The position numbers and the translations under genes were made by a program. A stretch of DNA of 64,000 nucleotides. It comes from Lamprobacter modestohalophilus (lineage in GTDB: Bacteria; Pseudomonadota; Gammaproteobacteria; Chromatiales; Chromatiaceae). How positions within the stretch are numbered: position 1 is the stretch's first letter; each line of letters opens with the position of its first letter. The DNA lies in contig NZ_NRRY01000007.1 in the NCBI RefSeq assembly GCF_016583905.1, positions 81,290 through 145,289 of the forward strand, in the 5' to 3' direction. Under the pieces are notes generated by a model, which saw only the letters and a list, made by a program, of their open reading frames with translations, did not search any database and had not been told where the DNA came from. Shown here in pieces: positions 53,809-62,111 of this stretch.

Positions 53809-54731
53809 GGGGTTGCTCCTCGGCCCGCCTCGACCCGATCGAGAAACAGCTTCTCGAGGCGGTTCTGCTTATTGCGTAGGCTCAACACCTCGATGCCATT
53901 GCGCGAGAGCGCCTCGAACAGCCCGTTGATGGTGTGCTCGCGGCTGATCTGCACCTCAAGCGTGCTCTCGTCGATATGCTCGAGCACGAAGCCGCCGAGC
54001 GACGGCAGCTGGCAGACGCGTCCTTTGAGGTTCAGCACGAAGGTTTCCGTGTCGAGCTCACTGAGCAAGGTGGCGATATCGGTGCGAGACTGGATGCGTC
54101 CATGGTCGATGATGGCGATGTTGCGGCAGAGGCTTTCGGCCTCTTCCAGGTAGTGCGTGGTGAGGATGATGGTGGTGCCTTCGGCGTTGATCTCGCGCAT
54201 GAAGCCCCACATGGTGCGGCGAATCTCGATATCGACGCCAGCGGTGGGCTCATCGAGGATCACCAGGCGTGGACGGTGCACCAGCGCTCGCGCAATCATC
54301 AGACGCCGTTTCATGCCACCGGAGAGCCGGCGCATCTCGGTCTCACGCCGATCCCAGAGATCGAGCTTGCGCAGCAGCATCTCGGCCCGGCTGCGGGCCT
54401 CTTTGCGCGGGACCCCGAAGTACCCGGCCTGGTTCAGCACGACTTCGATCGCGGGCAGGAACAGGTTAAAATTGAACTCCTGTGGAACCACGCCGATGTT
54501 GGCGCGCACGGCCTCTGGCTCGCGATCCAGATCGTGGCCGAAGACCTCGACGCGACCGCCGCTCTTGCGCACCAGCGAGGTGACGATGCCGATCAGCGTC
54601 GATTTGCCAGCGCCGTTTGGGCCAAGCAGCGCGAAGAAATCGCCCGCTTCGACCTGGAGATCGACAGCATTTAGGGCCTGGAGGCCGTTGGCATAGGTCT
54701 TACTGAGCTGGTGGACGCTGAGTGCGGGCAT
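53805..54731 (-). CDS. ABC transporter ATP-binding protein
   Basis: A 308-aa ATPase of the YadG group. Walker A GPNGAGKSTLIG, signature RLSGGMKRRLMIARAL, Walker B LVILDEPTAGVD and the His switch ILTTHYLEEAE are complete. The C-terminal 80 residues are the DUF4162-like extension seen in ABC-2 exporters. Pairs with the downstream permease. Confidence 0.94.
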   Translation of the reverse strand: MPALSVHQLSKTYANGLQALNAVDLQVEAGDFFALLGPNGAGKSTLIGIVTSLVRKSGGRVEVFGHDLDREPEAVRANIGVVPQEFNFNLFLPAIEVVLNQAGYFGVPRKEARSRAEMLLRKLDLWDRRETEMRRLSGGMKRRLMIARALVHRPRLVILDEPTAGVDIEIRRTMWGFMREINAEGTTIILTTHYLEEAESLCRNIAIIDHGRIQSRTDIATLLSELDTETFVLNLKGRVCQLPSLGGFVLEHIDESTLEVQISREHTINGLFEALSRNGIEVLSLRNKQNRLEKLFLDRVEAGRGATP

Positions 54732-54875
54732 ACGAGATGGGAAAGGCGTGAAAAACCCACTACGCTAGCACGTTCAGCTCAGCTATTGGCAACTGATGCC
54801 TCGCTCGCGTCGGGCAAGCATGGGCTTGGCGGGCTGGCGGCGCGGGTTGCTTATCGTTCGGTCCAGACGTTGGAT

Positions 54876-55415
54876 CTAGGCGTTGGGTCGGCTCGGCGGC
54901 AGAAAGTGGTCGCGCGAGGCGGTGAAGAAGCCGCTGATGAGGCCGCCGTAGAAAAAGAGGGCAGCGATCGGGATCGCATTCAGGCTCCACATCCAGGCGA
55001 GCGCGGCCGCCGAGACGCCAAGGCTGACCGCGTAGCCGAGCAGCGGCAGTCGCGCGATGGGGCGGCCCAGCCGCCAGGTCACGAGGCTCAGCGCGGCGAG
55101 CATGATGATGCCCTTCACCAGGACCATGCTCCGCACCAGGCCGGCGAGCTCGGCATCCTGCTGCAGGCGCTCTGGGGCTGGTCCTGCAAGTGCAAGCATC
55201 AGTAGGGTACCGATGCCGAGTCCACCGAAGACGCTGAGGATGACGACCGCGCGGGCAGCGACCTGACCCATCTGGCCGGCTTGAATGTGTTGGGCGGACT
55301 TGAGTTGCGCCGGTAGGGTCGTTCCGAGTGTCATTTCGGCTGGAGTCGTGGTGTTAGAAGTCGCGGGACTAGAGGTCGCGGGGCTTGAAAAGGTGTCGGG
55401 GGCATGGCGTGCCAT
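54876..55415 (-). CDS. Hypothetical four-helix membrane protein
   Basis: A 179-aa protein with a polar N-terminus carrying a short repeat (SSPATSSPATS) and four hydrophobic segments from about residue 52. AGAGGA precedes the ATG at 55415 at good spacing; an inner ATG at 55334 would remove the repeat. It recalls ATP synthase subunit I-like or small transport accessory proteins in topology only. Family not recognised. Confidence 0.65.
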   Translation of the reverse strand: MARHAPDTFSSPATSSPATSNTTTPAEMTLGTTLPAQLKSAQHIQAGQMGQVAARAVVILSVFGGLGIGTLLMLALAGPAPERLQQDAELAGLVRSMVLVKGIIMLAALSLVTWRLGRPIARLPLLGYAVSLGVSAAALAWMWSLNAIPIAALFFYGGLISGFFTASRDHFLPPSRPNA

Positions 55416-55538
55416 CGAAGAATCCTCTTGGTGTAGCGCAGCAGGTGGCGTTGCTCAGCAGGCGCTGGCGCAGGGTGTTTGAGACCGCGTCATGGGCCAT
55501 CAACGACAATCGATTCGATAGAGAAGACAGACGACCAG

Positions 55539-56021
55539 ATGCTTTGTTACCACGACTGCCGTCCAGAGATCGATGCGTTACTGCGCCGGTTCAAGCCGCT
55601 GTGCACGGCACGCGTCGAGTCTGCATCACCGATCCCGGGCTCTTATTGGGGCGCGCCGGAGGCGGGACTAATCGGCTCAGTGATCTATCTGCGCGACGAT
55701 ACCCCGGTGCATTCAGCACTGCACGAGGCCGCGCATTTCGTCTGCATGGATGCATCGCGCCGCGCCGCTTTGCATACCGATGCCGGTGGTGGCTTCGCCG
55801 AGGAAGATGCGGTCTGCTATCTGCAGATTCTGATGGCCAACCAGCTCGCGACGGTTGGTGCTGAGCGCCTCTTTGTTGACATGGACGCCTGGGGCTACAG
55901 TTTTAGGCTCGGCAGTACAGCGGCTTGGTTCGAACGAGACGCGGCCGACGCGCGCGACTGGCTGCTGCGGCATGGGCTCATCGATACGGCCGGCTGTCCC
56001 ACCTGGAAGCTGCGTGCCTGA
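55539..56021 (+). CDS. Hypothetical protein with HExxH motif
   Basis: A 160-aa protein, taken from ATG 55539 (MLCYHDCRPEIDALLRRFKP). The segment VHSALHEAAHFVCMD contains HEAAH, the zinc-binding motif of gluzincin-like peptidases, and GGFAEEDAVCYLQIL downstream offers a third acidic ligand. A small metallopeptidase-like enzyme is suggested. No signal peptide, so probably cytoplasmic. Confidence 0.72.
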   Translation: MLCYHDCRPEIDALLRRFKPLCTARVESASPIPGSYWGAPEAGLIGSVIYLRDDTPVHSALHEAAHFVCMDASRRAALHTDAGGGFAEEDAVCYLQILMANQLATVGAERLFVDMDAWGYSFRLGSTAAWFERDAADARDWLLRHGLIDTAGCPTWKLRA

Positions 56022-56105
56022 GGCTGCGACCATGGCTGATCGTGAAGCAAGCCTATAATGAAGCTGTGCTGAATCCCTTTCGCTCACCTGCAGAGGACTG
56101 GTCCA

Positions 56106-56639
56106 ATGAAACCATGTTTGGCTAATGGGTCGATGGCCCGTTTAACGGCTGCTGCGCTCGGCATCAGCCTGTCGGTGGCGCTGACCAGTGGCTTCGCCGC
56201 GCCGCCTCGAGGGCCGGTCGGCGAGCAGCCTGTGCCTGTGCCGGCGATGCCTTATCGTGCGCCATTGCCCGATTCCAGCGCTGGGCATCGCTGGAGTACG
56301 GGGCAGGTGCGGATGACGCAGGAGCGCACCGAGGATGCCTATATCCTGATCATCGATCTCAATGGGCTGGCGCCGGACGATGTGCAGGTGCGGCCGTTTG
56401 GGCAGACGGTGTTTGGGCAGACGCTGCTCGTGCGCATGCGGCGCGATGCGCGAACCCGCCGCTCAGAGACGTTCGATGATGGTCGCGGCTATCGCGAGAG
56501 TTATCGTGTCTCGAGCGGAAGCAGCACGCGTCGGCTGCCGGTGCCGCCTGATGGCGATGTCTTCGGTCTGACGCGTGAAGACAGCGCCGAGCAGGTGCGC
56601 ATCCTGATCCCGCGCCGCCAGGTGCCTGGCTGGCGCTAA
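56106..56639 (+). CDS. Exported Hsp20-like protein
   Basis: A 177-aa protein with an N-terminal signal peptide (about MARLTAAALGISLSVALTSG, cleavage after Ala near position 31). The rest resembles the alpha-crystallin fold: AYILIIDLNGLAPDDVQVRP, then RESYRVSSGS. Cytoplasmic small heat-shock proteins lack a signal, so this would be a periplasmic variant. It is followed 16 bp later by mtaB. Confidence 0.75.
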   Translation: MKPCLANGSMARLTAAALGISLSVALTSGFAAPPRGPVGEQPVPVPAMPYRAPLPDSSAGHRWSTGQVRMTQERTEDAYILIIDLNGLAPDDVQVRPFGQTVFGQTLLVRMRRDARTRRSETFDDGRGYRESYRVSSGSSTRRLPVPPDGDVFGLTREDSAEQVRILIPRRQVPGWR

Positions 56640-56655
56640 TCCTCGGCAAGACGGC

Positions 56656-57987
56656 GTGCGGGCCAAGCTGAGCACCCTGGGCTGCCGCCTCAATGAGGCC
56701 GAGCTGGCTGGCTGGTCGCGCGAGCTGGAGGCCCGCGGCTGCCGGATCAGCGGCGAGGGCGATGCGGCGGATCTGGTGGTGGTGAATACCTGTGCCGTTA
56801 CCGCCGAGGCGGTGCGCAAGTCGCGCAAACTGTTGCGTCGGCTGCAGCGCGAAAATCCGCGTGCCCGCTTGGTCGTGAGTGGCTGTGCAGTGTCGCTCGA
56901 GGCCCATCAGCTGGGCGAGCTGGGTATCGACTTGGTGGTGCCTAACCAGGACAAGGATCGCTTGGTCGCCATCGCCGAGGAGGCGCTGCAGCTGCCGTTG
57001 ATGCCAGAGGCGGCGACCGAGCCCGGTGCGGCGGCGCTGTTCGCGCGCGGTCGGCAGCGTGCGTTTGTCAAGATCCAGGATGGTTGCCGTTATCAGTGCA
57101 GTTTCTGTATCACAACCCGCGCGCGAGGCGATGAGCGCAGCCGACCGATCGCCGAGGTCTGCGCCGAGATCAACCAGTTGGTCGCCGATGGCATTCAAGA
57201 GGTGGTGCTGACCGGGGTGCATGCCGCGGGCTATGGCAGCGATTGCGACACCAGCCTCAGCGAACTGCTGGCGGCCGTGCTGGCCGAGACCGATGTGGCA
57301 CGGGTCCGGCTGGGCTCGGTCGAGCCTTGGGATCTGCCGGAGCGGTTTTGGCAGCTGTTCGAGCATCCGCGCATGATGCCGCATCTGCACTTGCCGCTAC
57401 AGAGCGGCGCCGACAGCGTGCTCAAGCGGATGGCGCGGCGCTGCAAGACGGCGGACTTCGCGCGGCTGGCCGAGCTGGCGCGCAGCACGCATCCGAACTT
57501 CAATATCACGACCGACATCATCGTCGGCTTTCCCGGCGAGACCGAGTCGGAATGGATGCAAACCCTCGCCTTCGTCGAGCAGATCGGCTTCGGCGGTTTG
57601 CACATCTTCAATTACTCGCCGCGCCAAGGTACTCGCGCCGCCGAGATGTCAGATCAGGTACCAACGCCGGTCAAGCGCGCCCGCAGCCGCGAGCTGCATA
57701 CGCTCGCCCAGCGGCTCAAACGTGCTTGGCTTCAGCGCCAGGTTGGATCGGTTCAGGAGGTTCTGATCGAGGGCTTCGTCAGTGGGCAGCAAGACGACGC
57801 ATCGCTGCAGCTGGGCTACACGCCGGGCTATCTGCTCGCACGGGTCCCGAATCTTGGCGTGGATCTGAGCAACCGTCTTCTCCCCGTGCGGATCAAAGGC
57901 GTGATCAACCCCGATGGGGTCGATCAGCGGCCTAGGCTGCAGGCCGATCCCATGCTTGATACCGACCTAGTGACGCCCGTGCGATAG
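56656..57987 (+). CDS. mtaB: tRNA threonylcarbamoyladenosine methylthiotransferase MtaB
   Basis: Radical-SAM enzyme that converts t6A to ms2t6A at tRNA position 37; 443 aa with a GTG start. The N-terminal MTTase domain has KLSTLGCRLNEAE, NTCAVTAEA and VSGCAVSLEA (three cluster-binding Cys); the radical SAM motif is IQDGCRYQCSFC; a C-terminal TRAM-like domain follows. It depends on t6A, made by the complex that includes TsaB encoded in this window. Confidence 0.95.
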   Translation: MRAKLSTLGCRLNEAELAGWSRELEARGCRISGEGDAADLVVVNTCAVTAEAVRKSRKLLRRLQRENPRARLVVSGCAVSLEAHQLGELGIDLVVPNQDKDRLVAIAEEALQLPLMPEAATEPGAAALFARGRQRAFVKIQDGCRYQCSFCITTRARGDERSRPIAEVCAEINQLVADGIQEVVLTGVHAAGYGSDCDTSLSELLAAVLAETDVARVRLGSVEPWDLPERFWQLFEHPRMMPHLHLPLQSGADSVLKRMARRCKTADFARLAELARSTHPNFNITTDIIVGFPGETESEWMQTLAFVEQIGFGGLHIFNYSPRQGTRAAEMSDQVPTPVKRARSRELHTLAQRLKRAWLQRQVGSVQEVLIEGFVSGQQDDASLQLGYTPGYLLARVPNLGVDLSNRLLPVRIKGVINPDGVDQRPRLQADPMLDTDLVTPVR

Positions 57988-58027
57988 ACTGGCACGGCGA
58001 GCGCAAAGGCAGATGATGCGCTCGTCG

Positions 58028-58075
58028 AAGCTCCAAGAAGGCCCGATAAAAATCGGGCCCATGCGACAGGAGCTT
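58028..58075. terminator. Nested inverted repeat after mtaB
   Basis: An inner 8-bp perfect stem GGCCCGAT-AAAA-ATCGGGCC (58040-58059) lies within outer arms AAGCTCC (58028-58034) and GGAGCTT (58069-58075). It sits between the convergent mtaB and CDGSH genes, so it could act as a two-way terminator, though no clear T run follows. Confidence 0.55.
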
Positions 58076-58134
58076 TGACAGAGATCGCCTTAGCCGGTCT
58101 CCAGCTCGGCGCCTTGCGTCTAGTCGGACTTGAC

Positions 58135-58785
58135 CTAGTCGGACTTGAACCCCGCCTCGCGATGGCTGGCATCGCAGAAGGGTTTGTTCTTCGAGGCGCC
58201 ACAGCGACAGAGTGCGGTCTTGGTGCCCTGCCAAGCGATGCGTCCGCTGGCGGCTCGCAGCGTGAGATTGCCCTCGACCTTGAGTGGTCCATCCGGCATG
58301 GCCTTGATCTTCAGCGGCCCACCAGTGGCCTCGAGGCCTGGCCCGCTCTTGCCGATGGCGCCAAAGTCTTCGAATCCAGCCTCGATGTGGCTGTTGTCGC
58401 AGAAGGGCTTGTTCTTCGACGCACCACAACGGCAGAGTGCGGCACGGAAGCGAACCCCCGGCATCTCCTCCGGCGCACCTTCGATGTCGAGCTCCCCGGT
58501 CAGATAGAGTGGGCCGTTGTAGACGACTTGACCGGTGTTCTCCGCAGCGGGCTGCTCAGCGGTGCCGTCTTTGTCGACGTAGCTCAATGCCCCGCTTGGG
58601 CAGCGTTCGCAAACCTCGCGGACCTCGGCCTTGGAGACCTGGTCCGGAACGCACCAGGGCTCGCGTCCGCCCTCGAATAGGCTGTTGTCGGCATGGGTGC
58701 ATTCGCCGATATGGATGCACAGGCGTTGGTCCCAGTGCACATCGATCTCGTTGCCTTCGAATGTGTGGATCTTGTTTTCGCTCAT
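58135..58785 (-). CDS. Iron-sulfur protein: (4Fe-4S) mono-cluster domain plus two CDGSH domains
   Basis: A 216-aa protein. The N-terminal third is a Fer4_19-type domain with Cys residues in RLCIHIGECTHAD and VREVCERCPSGAL. Two CDGSH-type iron-sulfur motifs follow, each with CRCGASKNKPFCD then NSH or ASH, giving the 3Cys-1His ligand set of a 2Fe-2S cluster. The duplication is nearly exact. Redox or cluster-transfer function is inferred; no partner is encoded nearby except xthA 73 bp upstream. Confidence 0.9.
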   Translation of the reverse strand: MSENKIHTFEGNEIDVHWDQRLCIHIGECTHADNSLFEGGREPWCVPDQVSKAEVREVCERCPSGALSYVDKDGTAEQPAAENTGQVVYNGPLYLTGELDIEGAPEEMPGVRFRAALCRCGASKNKPFCDNSHIEAGFEDFGAIGKSGPGLEATGGPLKIKAMPDGPLKVEGNLTLRAASGRIAWQGTKTALCRCGASKNKPFCDASHREAGFKSD

Positions 58786-58858
58786 CGTGGTCTCCTGGCT
58801 GGTGCGGCCGGTTGGCGCAGTGGCTGTCTATCGGCAAGGAATGGGGTCGGCGTGTCCG

Positions 58859-59674
58859 TTAATCGATGTCGATCCACACCGGGCAGTGGTCCGACGGCCG
58901 CTCGAGGGCGCGGATGTCATCGTCGATGCCAGCGTCGCGCAGACGTTTGCGCACTGGTGCTGAGACGAGGATCAGATCGATGCGGAGTCCACGCTTGGGC
59001 TCGCGCTCGAAGCCGCGGGAGCGGTAATCGAACCAGCTGAAGCTGTCGTCGCTGTCCGGATGAACGCAGCGATAGGCGTCGCTCAGGCCCCAGTTCATCA
59101 GGGTTTGCAGCCATTCACGCTCTTCGGGCAGGAAGCTGCATTTGCCGGTGCGCAGCCAGCGCTTCGCATTGTCGGCACCGATGCCGATATCTGCGTCCTG
59201 TGGCGCAACATTCATGTCGCCCATCAGCACGAGTGGTTGATCGGGGCTGAAATGCTCGCGCAGGTACCTTGCCAGATCAGCGTAGTACTTCTGCTTGCCG
59301 GGAAATTTGATCGGGTGCGCGCGGCTCTCGCCTTGCGGGAAATAGCCGTTGATGACCGCCAGTTCGGTCCCGTCATCGAGGCCGTAGAAGCCGGTAATCG
59401 CGCGCCGCTGCGCGTCGACCTCGTCCTCCGGAAAGCCCTTGATCACGCGCAGCGGATCGCGTTTGCTGAGCAGTGCGACGCCGTAGTGACCCTTTTGGCC
59501 ATGGTAGGCCGCGCGCCAGCCGAGGGCGCTGATGGCGTCGGTGGGAAAGGCCTCGTCGGCGACCTTCGACTCCTGGATGCCGACCACATCTGGATCATGC
59601 CGCGCCTTCAGCGCCTCGAGTTGGTGCGGACGGCTGCGGATGCCGTTGACGTTAAAGGAGATCAGTCGAGTCAT
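58859..59674 (-). CDS. xthA: Exodeoxyribonuclease III
   Basis: AP endonuclease/3'-5' exonuclease for base-excision repair, 271 aa from ATG 59674 (MTRLISFNVNGIRSRPHQLE). Catalytic motifs: GIQESKV (Glu), GDMNVAPQDADIG (Asp, Asn) and SDHCPVWIDID (Asp-His). The frame runs open upstream through the 13-bp repeat array, but that part is the repeat and not the protein. Confidence 0.95.
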   Translation of the reverse strand: MTRLISFNVNGIRSRPHQLEALKARHDPDVVGIQESKVADEAFPTDAISALGWRAAYHGQKGHYGVALLSKRDPLRVIKGFPEDEVDAQRRAITGFYGLDDGTELAVINGYFPQGESRAHPIKFPGKQKYYADLARYLREHFSPDQPLVLMGDMNVAPQDADIGIGADNAKRWLRTGKCSFLPEEREWLQTLMNWGLSDAYRCVHPDSDDSFSWFDYRSRGFEREPKRGLRIDLILVSAPVRKRLRDAGIDDDIRALERPSDHCPVWIDID

Positions 59675-59720
59675 TCCGGTTCCTGAATCGGGTCGAGCGA
59701 GTGGGTCGAGCGAGTGGATC

Positions 59721-59809
59721 GAGCAAGAGGTTTGAGCAAGAGGTTTGAGCAAGAGGTTTGAGCAAGAGGTTTGAGCAAGAGGTTTGAGCAAGAGGTTTGA
59801 GCAAGTAAG
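59721..59809. repeat. Six perfect 13-bp tandem repeats upstream of xthA
   Basis: GAGCAAGAGGTTT occurs six times without change (starts at 59721, 59734, 59747, 59760, 59773 and 59786), followed by a degenerate GAGCAAGTAAG. It lies just upstream of the xthA start, between xthA and the hypothetical gene at 59893. There are no unique spacers, so it is not a CRISPR array. Confidence 0.95.
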
Positions 59810-59892
59810 TCAAGAAAGCGGGTTGAGCAAGGCGATAGGCTCCGGGTCGGCGCGCTCGACCAGAGTGATCCTGTTGGATTGCGCCTTGCCGG

Positions 59893-60222
59893 CTAGCCCG
59901 GTTGCGTTGACTCAGGCGGGCGATGCCCCGTGACTTGGTAGGTTTCGCCGATCCCCATCTCGCGACCGTGCTCGTAGGCCTTGCCCCAGGGGAGGTGGGC
60001 CTGGTCGCGAGCGGCATCGTAGCAATCCGGGTCGACCGCGGCATCGGCCTCCGCGCCATAGCCGAGCCTGTGGAGCGCGGCGAGCATGCCATTGGCGTAG
60101 CCGCGGTTGTACCAGAGCTGTGGGTCGTCCTGGCGGTCGAGATAGCCTTCGGAGTCATCAGTGAGCTCGCGAGCCAGCTCGAGCAGGCGGGTGATCAGTG
60201 GGTCTTCAGATCTCTGGGTCAT
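59893..60222 (-). CDS. Hypothetical protein, conserved-looking
   Basis: A 109-aa cytoplasmic-type protein starting at ATG 60222 (MTQRSEDPLITRLLELAREL), 17 bp inside the end of the upstream gene. Motifs include LWYNRGYANGMLAALHRLGY and WGKAYEHGREMGIGETYQVT. Not recognised; Tyr/Gly-rich with helical segments. It is coupled to the 104-aa gene upstream. Confidence 0.68.
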   Translation of the reverse strand: MTQRSEDPLITRLLELARELTDDSEGYLDRQDDPQLWYNRGYANGMLAALHRLGYGAEADAAVDPDCYDAARDQAHLPWGKAYEHGREMGIGETYQVTGHRPPESTQPG

Positions 60223-60520
60223 CATAGAGCTCGGCGGACCAGCCCCGCTCGCGGGCGCGTTCGATCGCGGCGCCATAGATGCGCTGATGGCGCTCGCGCA
60301 GATCGTCTGGCAGACGGGAGACGAGGTGGCCATAGGGATGCCAGGCCTTGCTGACCTGGTCATAGAGCGCCTCGACGCGAGAAACCGTCCAACCCTCGCA
60401 GGTTTCCTCTTCCGGGATCAAGCCGAAGACTTGGGCGTCGTGAATAATGGTGCCGGTCGGCGTCATGCCGCCGAAGCTGTCGGCTTCGAGGCCGACGTAG
60501 GTCTTGTCTCGTTTCAGCAT
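60206..60520 (-). CDS. Hypothetical protein, conserved-looking
   Basis: A 104-aa protein beginning MLKRDKTYVGLEADSFGGMT, with HDAQVFGLIPEEETCEGW and AWHPYGHLVSRLPDDLRERH. No motif assigns a function. It overlaps the downstream 109-aa gene by 17 bp, and both are divergent from the histidine phosphatase, 66 bp apart. Confidence 0.7.
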   Translation of the reverse strand: MLKRDKTYVGLEADSFGGMTPTGTIIHDAQVFGLIPEEETCEGWTVSRVEALYDQVSKAWHPYGHLVSRLPDDLRERHQRIYGAAIERARERGWSAELYDDPEI

Positions 60521-60586
60521 AAGATACCCTCAATCACGCAACACCTAGGAGCGGCCAGTGGCCGCCGCATCGCCAAGGAGATCCTT

Positions 60587-61207
60587 GTGCCCTGTCAAGA
60601 TACCATTGTCGACCTGATTCGCCACGGCGAGCCGCTGGGCGGCCGCATGATCCGCGGGCAGGGCGTCGATCACCCACTCAGCGCGCTCGGTTGGCAGCAG
60701 ATGCGCGCCGCCGTTGGTGACGACAACCCCTGGGATCTCATCCTCAGCTCACCCATGGCCCGCGCCCGCGACTTCGCCAGCGAGCTAGCGGCCCGTCACG
60801 GTCTACCGCTTGCGGTCGACCCGGAGCTGCGCGAGGTCGCCATGGGCGCTTGGGAGGGGCGAAGACCGACCGAACTGGCGGAAGAAGAGCCCGCTACCTT
60901 CAGCGCATTTCGGAGCGATCCGGTCGCCAACCGGCCGCCAGGTGGCGAGCGTCTGGAGGCATTGCAGGCCCGCATTGGACGTGCCTACGATCGCCAGATC
61001 GCGACTTATCCAGGACGGCACCTGCTCATTGTCTGTCACGCTGGCGTCAGCCGCGCCATCGTCGGTCACGTCCTGAATGCGGACCCCCAGCATTGGTATC
61101 GCATCCGCATCGACTACGCTGGCCTGACCCGAGTACGGCACGACCGATATGGCATCAGCCTCGAGTTCGTCAACGCCCAGCGGCTGCGCAGTTGGCGGCA
61201 CCCCTGA
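60587..61207 (+). CDS. Histidine phosphatase family protein
   Basis: A 206-aa branch-1 histidine phosphatase (phosphoglycerate mutase/CobC-like). Start at GTG 60587 preceded by AAGGAG with 6-base spacing. The catalytic RHGE lies at VDLIRHGEPLGG, and the second His at LLIVCHAGVSRAI; Glu is in REVAMGAWEGR. Resemblance to alpha-ribazole phosphatase is suggestive only. Confidence 0.88.
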   Translation: MPCQDTIVDLIRHGEPLGGRMIRGQGVDHPLSALGWQQMRAAVGDDNPWDLILSSPMARARDFASELAARHGLPLAVDPELREVAMGAWEGRRPTELAEEEPATFSAFRSDPVANRPPGGERLEALQARIGRAYDRQIATYPGRHLLIVCHAGVSRAIVGHVLNADPQHWYRIRIDYAGLTRVRHDRYGISLEFVNAQRLRSWRHP

Positions 61208-61310
61208 CGGCGCCTTCGGCTGACCTCGCAGATACTCGGGCAGCTTAGCGGTGTCGGCTGCGGCCTGTCATCTGCCGGGTGTGTGCCGCACCAGAAATTG
61301 CAGCAATCCG

Positions 61311-61339
61311 TTGGTCTCTGCAACTTGGGATGATATAGT
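61311..61339 (+). promoter_or_regulatory. Promoter of tRNA-Ser
   Basis: TTGGTC (61311-61316), a 17-bp spacer and TATAGT (61334-61339) lie upstream of tRNA-Ser, leaving a leader of about 35 nt. Confidence 0.65.
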
Positions 61340-61381
61340 ATCTGGCCGTCTTGCGACTAAAAGTCGTGAAGATCGGGTCTA

Positions 61382-61471
<90 letters not shown>

Positions 61472-62111
61472 TTCAATTTTCGATAAAACCATTAAAAACA
61501 ACGCATTAAGGTTTTTATCTCGCCTAGATTTCGCGGGTTGACCCCAAAAATGCCCACAAGGGCGTTCGTGGTCGAACTGGCTAAGCGTCCGAATCCCTGC
61601 CTGGGATCGCTCCCCCTCAAATTATCCCATCCTGCGCTAAGCTGCAGTCCGGATGATCGATGAAGATCGTTGGCTCGTCTTCGTGTCGCTTCAGTCTCTC
61701 CCTCGCAGATTACGGGTAGAGAGCATGCAGCGAGGTTCTGAAGGCGCCCCCTAAACCGCACACCGCTTGCCCCAGATCAAATCTCCCGAGTTGCTCCGCA
61801 GCGTAATATCAATCGCACTGACGACTCAAGACGCGCAGGGCTAAGGTACAGTCGCGTCAACGCATGGGGCATTGCGGATGGTGGACGCGAGTAACGTCAC
61901 TTCGGGACAACTGGAGTGGAAGAGGTACAGGAGAACTCGAGGGACACTCGGGCAGCCCGGCATCGTAGCTGATTCCAGCACCGATCTTTCTCGTGTTTGC
62001 ACCCGACCTCTCGCTGCTCAGCCTCTGCGCAGACATTGCCCCGAACATCGGTCTTCGCTTCCTCGGGGTAAACGCTCCGATCGATCTGACCCGCACGCCG
62101 GTCTTGTCGCA
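61472..62111. other. Gene-poor stretch after tRNA-Ser (640 bp)
   Basis: I see no convincing gene. Short frames exist on both strands (for example 61492-61761, minus) but none has recognisable protein character. TAAAAAC and GTTTTTA near 61490-61516 could form an AT-rich hairpin ending the tRNA transcript. No second copy of the tRNA 3' end is seen. Confidence 0.6.

Noticed and set aside
59675..59791. Longer start for XthA through the repeat array
   Set aside because: The extra residues are only the translated 13-bp repeat; ATG 59674 gives the family N-terminus.
59721..59809. Possible CRISPR array
   Set aside because: Repeats are contiguous 13-bp units with no spacers and no cas genes in the window.
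61492..61761. 89-aa minus-strand frame after tRNA-Ser
   Set aside because: No recognisable protein pattern or ribosome binding site; region looks noncoding.
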